Shown here one piece after another: positions 59,947-64,000 of a DNA stretch of 64,000 nucleotides (position 1 is the first letter of the stretch; each line of letters starts with the position of its first letter). The notes beneath the pieces are model-generated. The model worked only from the letters and a program-made list of their open reading frames with translations. It was not told where the DNA came from and searched no databases. The stretch comes from Paraburkholderia acidipaludis NBRC 101816. Its GTDB lineage: Bacteria > Pseudomonadota > Gammaproteobacteria > Burkholderiales > Burkholderiaceae. The stretch is taken from NCBI RefSeq assembly GCF_000684975.1, contig NZ_BAXZ01000017.1:134312-198311 (forward strand), in the 5' to 3' direction. A program made the position numbers and the translations under genes.

Positions 59947-60406
59947 TAACGTCCTCTGAACCTCGTTCGACCTGAAGATTGCGCTGGTTGTGGCGGTGGA
60001 GAATTTTCAGAAATACTCGCGTAAGGACGGCAGCTACAGGCATCGAAAAGCCCGTACCAAAAGCGAGTGGCCCATCACCTGGATTCATGACAAATGCAAA
60101 ATACAACGGGCCAACCACAACGGCGCTTACAACTGCGAATAGATAGAGGTACCGCCGCCGAAGCCGGGTAGGCATCGCGCCGACCAATGCCCCAACAATG
60201 GCCGCCGGCGGTCCGCCTCCATAAAAGGCGACCAGACTAGCTAAATAGAACACGCCTAACCAACCGCCGACGACCCGTCCTAAACCCTGATAGTCGTTAA
60301 TTGCGACAATGACGGCGGCCAGGGTAGCAAAGCATGCCGCGATCATTAGAGGTCCGACAGCTCCAAAGATCACCGCACCAAGAGCAATGCGTTTATATAA
60401 CTTCAC
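59939..60406 (-). CDS. Small polytopic membrane protein in the vgrG island
   Basis: This 155-residue protein has about four hydrophobic segments (residues 9-33, 47-60, 65-79 and 86-106) and a charged C-terminus. It starts at GTG with AGGAACG upstream and overlaps the PAAR gene by eight bases. I recognise no family. Its size, membrane character and place between the candidate immunity and PAAR genes would fit a second immunity or accessory protein, which is inference. Local base composition is lower in GC than the rest of the window. Confidence 0.6.
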   Translation of the reverse strand: MKLYKRIALGAVIFGAVGPLMIAACFATLAAVIVAINDYQGLGRVVGGWLGVFYLASLVAFYGGGPPAAIVGALVGAMPTRLRRRYLYLFAVVSAVVVGPLYFAFVMNPGDGPLAFGTGFSMPVAAVLTRVFLKILHRHNQRNLQVERGSEDVNE

Positions 60407-60449
60407 AGCACGTTCCTAATTGCGTGGCAATACAGTCATACCGGCGCGG

Positions 60450-61694
60450 TCAAAATTGGCGCTTCTTGAGCGTATAGGCATACAGCGCGTATTGCGTATT
60501 GGTCTGAGAATCGAACCAGCCGCCTTGAGGCATCCCGTCATCAATGTCCTCCCACGACTTGCCGTAATCCTGGCTGTGGAAGGTAATCTGATGCGGCGCG
60601 CCCTCTCGGTTGGAATCGGTCGCATAGACAAGCAGCACACCGCGCTTGCCAACGCTCAGGCCACCGACGCGATAACGCTCGTCGAAGATATGCCGCTGCT
60701 CGACTGTCGGAGTCTGATAACCCGGCCACGTCGAAATTGCGCCGGTCCGCTTGCCTTTGTCGTTTTGATCGTCGTAATTCCTTGGAGGCCCGAGGCGCGA
60801 AAGGGCGTAGACCGAATAGGTCCGACCTGGAGGCTCATCCGTCGTACCAAGTTGCACCACAACCTGATCGGGCAACACTACGTCCGGCTCGAAATGCGGA
60901 CTCTCCCAGCGTAACCGGTACACGACGCTGGACAGACGCACTTCGCCGAGCATCCCGACATAATAGGCAACGCGTAACGTCCCGTCCGGCCCGAGGTCAA
61001 CAGCATCAAACTGCTTGCGTGGCTTGCGATAGTCAGAAGCCATCGGTGGCTGGGGAATCTCCTGCCACGTTTGACCACCGTCGGCGGTGCGCCATACATG
61101 AGGCCCCCAGCCGATTGCATAGCCGCGCTGCGAGTCAAGAAACTTGAGATAGCTGATGTTGCGGTCTTCCGGCCACTTCAACTGCGCCCATGTCTTTCCG
61201 CCATCGATCGAACGCCAGAGTTTTGTGATCTGCGGCGAGAGACCGTCTTTCGGCTCCGGACGTGTATAGTCCATCCAGCCCGTAGCGATGTACTGCACCT
61301 GCCAGTCCCTCGAATACCACCATGCACCGTCCTGGGCCTGCTGCTGGAAGTAGCGCGTGGCTGCTCCTTCGAGTGTTCCGCGGAAAAAGCTTGCGGTGGA
61401 GCGATTTAGCGTTTCTCCCGACCTGTACATCCACGGTTCGGCTGGTTCTGCGACATCCGGATCTTTCCATTCGCTTGATGGTTTGAATTTGATTTCCGGC
61501 CCAGCAACCTTCAGCGTCATCATCTCATCGCCGCGAAGCCGAAAAGCGCCTCCCCCATAAGGTTTGTCGCTTTTCATGAACACATTCGAGACGGTTTCCC
61601 ACGCGGGTGTTGTCATTTCCTGATATCCGTATTTCAACGCAACCAGCACCGCAACGGCGCCAGCGCATATTTTCCAGAGGACTGGTCTCCGCAT
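60450..61694 (-). CDS. Candidate immunity protein with Asp-box (BNR-like) repeats
   Basis: This 414-residue protein has an N-terminal membrane or signal segment (about 7-21), so it probably faces the periplasm. Three sialidase-type Asp boxes are visible: SIDGGKTW (162-169), TADGGQTW (203-210) and SQDYGKSW (374-381), suggesting a beta-propeller fold. It starts one base after the stop of the candidate effector and is likely coupled to it. Periplasmic propellers are used as T6SS immunity proteins against envelope effectors in some systems. The pairing is positional inference. Confidence 0.6.
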   Translation of the reverse strand: MRRPVLWKICAGAVAVLVALKYGYQEMTTPAWETVSNVFMKSDKPYGGGAFRLRGDEMMTLKVAGPEIKFKPSSEWKDPDVAEPAEPWMYRSGETLNRSTASFFRGTLEGAATRYFQQQAQDGAWWYSRDWQVQYIATGWMDYTRPEPKDGLSPQITKLWRSIDGGKTWAQLKWPEDRNISYLKFLDSQRGYAIGWGPHVWRTADGGQTWQEIPQPPMASDYRKPRKQFDAVDLGPDGTLRVAYYVGMLGEVRLSSVVYRLRWESPHFEPDVVLPDQVVVQLGTTDEPPGRTYSVYALSRLGPPRNYDDQNDKGKRTGAISTWPGYQTPTVEQRHIFDERYRVGGLSVGKRGVLLVYATDSNREGAPHQITFHSQDYGKSWEDIDDGMPQGGWFDSQTNTQYALYAYTLKKRQF

Positions 61695-61695
61695 C

Positions 61696-62562
61696 TCACT
61701 TCGCCATCAGCCGTTGTAGCGCGCCATTCACTGCGTCGCTTGCGGAATTCACGAGATCGCCGGCCTTTTGCGGCAGCACGACGGCCCCACTCTCCACTGC
61801 CTGCTCCCACGTACGGCCATCCTCCCACTCCTGAATGCTCGGCTGCCCCGTGATCTTGAGCAGATCCGTCCATGGAAGGTCAGCCAGCCCGGCGTCGAGA
61901 TACGCAAGCGGATGCGTGTTGAACGCAAATGACTTGAAGGTGTCGTCGTCCAGCTCAAGCTGGTACTGCTTTACGTCGGACATTGAAAAGCTGCCATTGC
62001 CGTCAATTCCACTGGCCATCTGGATTCCATCACCTATCATGTTTTGATGAAGTCCAGTTTCCATATTCTTTTGCAGCAGAAACCTTGCTCTAGCCAACCA
62101 GTGCTTCCCTGCCTCACTCAGCCTGGGATTCAATTTAGCGCCATAGTTCGAACAGTAGTAGTAACCGTAGCTGAGGTAATAGGACGGCGGCTTGTGCCCA
62201 CAGCCAATATGGCGCATCATGAAATTGCTGTGGCGCGACCAGTCTGAATCGGTGCATTGAGGACGTATCAATCGATCCCGCTTGCCAAGAAGCTCTTTCG
62301 TAACGGTACTGTCTGACCACGGATTGAAACTCCTGGCCCAGTCGACAATCTCATTGAAGCTCGGCAATTTCTCGACTTTGTCCCTGAATTCGCAATGCAG
62401 CGGACGATAGTAATACTCGCAATGACCGATAATCGAATCGGCTGCTGGAGTTACATGCAAGTCGCATCTTCCCGCATCGGCCTTTGCGCGCTGCGTATAG
62501 CCCGCAGGCGTCATGTAGGAACGAAAGACGCCGGTGACGTTGGTATCGTCGTTTTCAGCCAT
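61696..62562 (-). CDS. Candidate T6SS effector, unknown activity
   Basis: This 288-residue protein lies directly after vgrG (3-base gap). It has no signal peptide but six cysteines (33, 48, 57, 103, 121 and 137), which fits a protein that folds in the periplasm of a target cell. Regions such as YGYYYCSNYGAKLNPRLS (132-149) and FAFNTHPLAYLDAGL (212-226) look conserved in style, but I cannot name the family or a catalytic motif. GC content is visibly low. Effector status is inferred from gene order: vgrG, this gene, candidate immunity, membrane protein, PAAR. Confidence 0.55.
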   Translation of the reverse strand: MAENDDTNVTGVFRSYMTPAGYTQRAKADAGRCDLHVTPAADSIIGHCEYYYRPLHCEFRDKVEKLPSFNEIVDWARSFNPWSDSTVTKELLGKRDRLIRPQCTDSDWSRHSNFMMRHIGCGHKPPSYYLSYGYYYCSNYGAKLNPRLSEAGKHWLARARFLLQKNMETGLHQNMIGDGIQMASGIDGNGSFSMSDVKQYQLELDDDTFKSFAFNTHPLAYLDAGLADLPWTDLLKITGQPSIQEWEDGRTWEQAVESGAVVLPQKAGDLVNSASDAVNGALQRLMAK

Positions 62563-62565
62563 GCT

Positions 62566-64000
62566 TCAGTCACCCAGAAGTTTGAGTACGGCATCTTGCG
62601 GAACGTGGCTTTGTGCAAGTGACGTTTCGCCCTTTTCGTTGGTCAGGCCCTCGGCAATTAGCTTGCCCTCAGAGAGCAACTGGTATTTCACGTTGCTCGC
62701 AGGAACCTGCGTGCCGCTCCAGTTGACGACAAACGCCTGGTCGAATGCGCCGCCTGAGCCTGGCAGCGCAGGTATGGCTGCCGAAAGACTCTGCGGTCCG
62801 AGCTTCGCATAGGATGCCGAATGGATTGTCCGGTCGCCCTGAGTACCGTCCTCGATACCGGACGGCGTCATGCGGAAATAAGACCCGCCGCAGACAAACA
62901 GAATCTCCTCCTTCGCCGTGATCGTCACGCGGCTATTGGTGCTCGAAATGCTCATTCCATCGTGCGAGATCAGGCTCATTTCGCCCTGTTGCGCCTGAAC
63001 GTCAACCTTGCCGTTTGCGGCCAGCGCCTTGATACCGCTTCCCAGCGCGCACAGCGAGACACCCTTGCCCGACGCCACGGTAAAATTGTGGCCAACGCTG
63101 AAATCTGTATTCCCCCCGGAGCTCGCAGCAATATGCTCCCCACCGGCAAACTGGATGGTCCGTGGCGTAACCAGGCCGATCCCCTTCGGCGCCGACATCA
63201 GAATAACGGCCTCCTTGAGATCGCGGAACGCGTTTTCGAGTTGCTGCTGCTGTGCCTTGAGTTCGGACAACTCCGCAGTGGCCCGCTGCGCCTCTTCACG
63301 AAGGGATGCAACCTCCGCCTGCGAGGCTTCAAGCTGCCGGATGGCCGCTTCCATCTCCAGGTGCGGCGTATCCGGCCCGGCCGCCGTGTCCGCCGAGAAG
63401 AACAGCCCCTTCGCCGCACGCACCGCACCCCACCCCTGGGTCGTCGCCTCGAACCCGTTCCCGCGAGGCAGCTTTCTGCTGTCAAGCAGGTAGCCCTGGT
63501 TAAACGCCGACTGGCTGTACACGGTCGCAATACGTGCGCTCTCCTTGCCCCGCAGGTCGTTGAACACGACCTCGGCACCGAGCAGCGGCGAGCGCCAGAT
63601 GGCGTAGCTGTACAGCGCATCCGTACCCCGGACCGGATCGCGGTGGTTGGCGTCGTGCAGCGCGCCGCTGATGTGCAGACGATCGACGTCCCCGTGCGCG
63701 GCCTCCAGCAGCACCTCGGTCCCTGGCAGCAGCGGCGCGTGCAGGCCGCCCTGATCCGATGACGACACGCGCAGCAGCCGCAGTTTCAGCAGTTGCCGGT
63801 CGGTATTGCCCGTGCCCTGCAGGAACTTCGGGAGAACGGGATAACGCCCGAATTCATCCATACACCCGTAAGGTGTCGAATCGGAGGTTGTGACAACCCC
63901 AGCGACGGGGCCTGTCAAAAAACGCCAATCCCGCTCGTAGGCAAATTTCGGGCGGTACGTCAGATGTGCAGGCATCGCCTTGAAGCGGGTATGGGCCGGC
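62566..64000 (-). CDS. vgrG: VgrG spike protein (partial, 5' end outside window)
   Basis: About 477 residues of the C-terminal part are present. A gp27/gp5-type region includes FKAMPAHLTYRPKF, then GAEVVFNDLRGKES, SQSAFNQGYLLDSRK and RGNGFEATTQGWGAVRAAKG. A helical coiled-coil-like stretch follows (LEASQAEVASLREEAQRA and on). DUF2345 comes next (SAPKGIGLVTPRTIQFAGG to GGSYFRMTPSGI). A short TTR-like tail ends the protein (FVVNWSGTQVPASNVKYQLL to ETSLAQSH). Such tails commonly bind the effector encoded next. The gene reads in frame to the window edge. Confidence 0.93.
   Translation of the reverse strand, partial: PAHTRFKAMPAHLTYRPKFAYERDWRFLTGPVAGVVTTSDSTPYGCMDEFGRYPVLPKFLQGTGNTDRQLLKLRLLRVSSSDQGGLHAPLLPGTEVLLEAAHGDVDRLHISGALHDANHRDPVRGTDALYSYAIWRSPLLGAEVVFNDLRGKESARIATVYSQSAFNQGYLLDSRKLPRGNGFEATTQGWGAVRAAKGLFFSADTAAGPDTPHLEMEAAIRQLEASQAEVASLREEAQRATAELSELKAQQQQLENAFRDLKEAVILMSAPKGIGLVTPRTIQFAGGEHIAASSGGNTDFSVGHNFTVASGKGVSLCALGSGIKALAANGKVDVQAQQGEMSLISHDGMSISSTNSRVTITAKEEILFVCGGSYFRMTPSGIEDGTQGDRTIHSASYAKLGPQSLSAAIPALPGSGGAFDQAFVVNWSGTQVPASNVKYQLLSEGKLIAEGLTNEKGETSLAQSHVPQDAVLKLLGD

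Overview
The window is high-GC bacterial DNA with the gene content and order of a Burkholderiaceae chromosome (Burkholderia sensu lato, for example Paraburkholderia, Caballeronia or Trinickia). Family-specific markers include a BPSS1780-type membrane protein, DUF3563, FolE2 next to dxs-ispA-xseB, an FAD/Fe-S glucose-dehydrogenase-type complex, a GlgE/TreS-Mak/GlgB block and a VgrG-linked type VI secretion island. The genus call is inferred from gene content, not from a database search. I saw no rRNA, tRNA, CRISPR array or insertion sequence. Coding density is high and no gap between genes exceeds 300 bases. Gaps just under that length (21839-22131 and 34998-35286) hold divergent promoter regions.

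Positions 1-36000 are mostly housekeeping and small accessory operons. They run: a partial BaiN-type flavoprotein diverging from tsaD; the minus-strand xseB-ispA-dxs-folE2 block (isoprenoid precursors plus zinc-independent folate synthesis); a lone Rieske oxygenase; a mercaptopyruvate sulfurtransferase; an ndh/dienelactone-hydrolase pair; polA head to head with a LOG-family protein; a chromate-transporter pair; amn; DUF2782-thrB-BPSS1780; DUF3563; a PHB-depolymerase-family esterase; a PAP2 protein; modE; a CHAD/DUF465/PPK2 stretch suggesting polyphosphate handling; a tautomerase/LysR pair; a MbcA/ParS-RES toxin-antitoxin operon; a metallophosphatase; and a three-gene membrane dehydrogenase (Tat-exported small subunit, FAD/Fe-S GMC catalytic subunit, tri-heme cytochrome c).

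Positions 36182-54576 form a seven-gene plus-strand carbohydrate block: glgE, treS-mak, glgB, glgX, treZ, malQ, treY. Overlapping or closely spaced genes suggest coupled translation. It encodes the GlgE route (trehalose to maltose to maltose-1-phosphate to alpha-glucan) together with the TreY/TreZ route back from alpha-glucan to trehalose, plus branching, debranching and disproportionation. That amounts to a trehalose/alpha-glucan cycle without glgA or glgC in view. GlgE has an extra N-terminal GH13-like domain in which the position matching the acid/base Glu is Ala.

Positions 54742-64000 are a minus-strand type VI secretion accessory island running out of the window: vgrG (5' end missing), a cysteine-containing candidate effector, an Asp-box-repeat candidate immunity protein, a small polytopic membrane protein, a PAAR tip protein, an unassigned two-TM protein and an IcmF/TssM-like protein without a visible Walker A motif. 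Base composition drops markedly in the candidate effector/immunity part. This island is the best place to look for an undescribed system.
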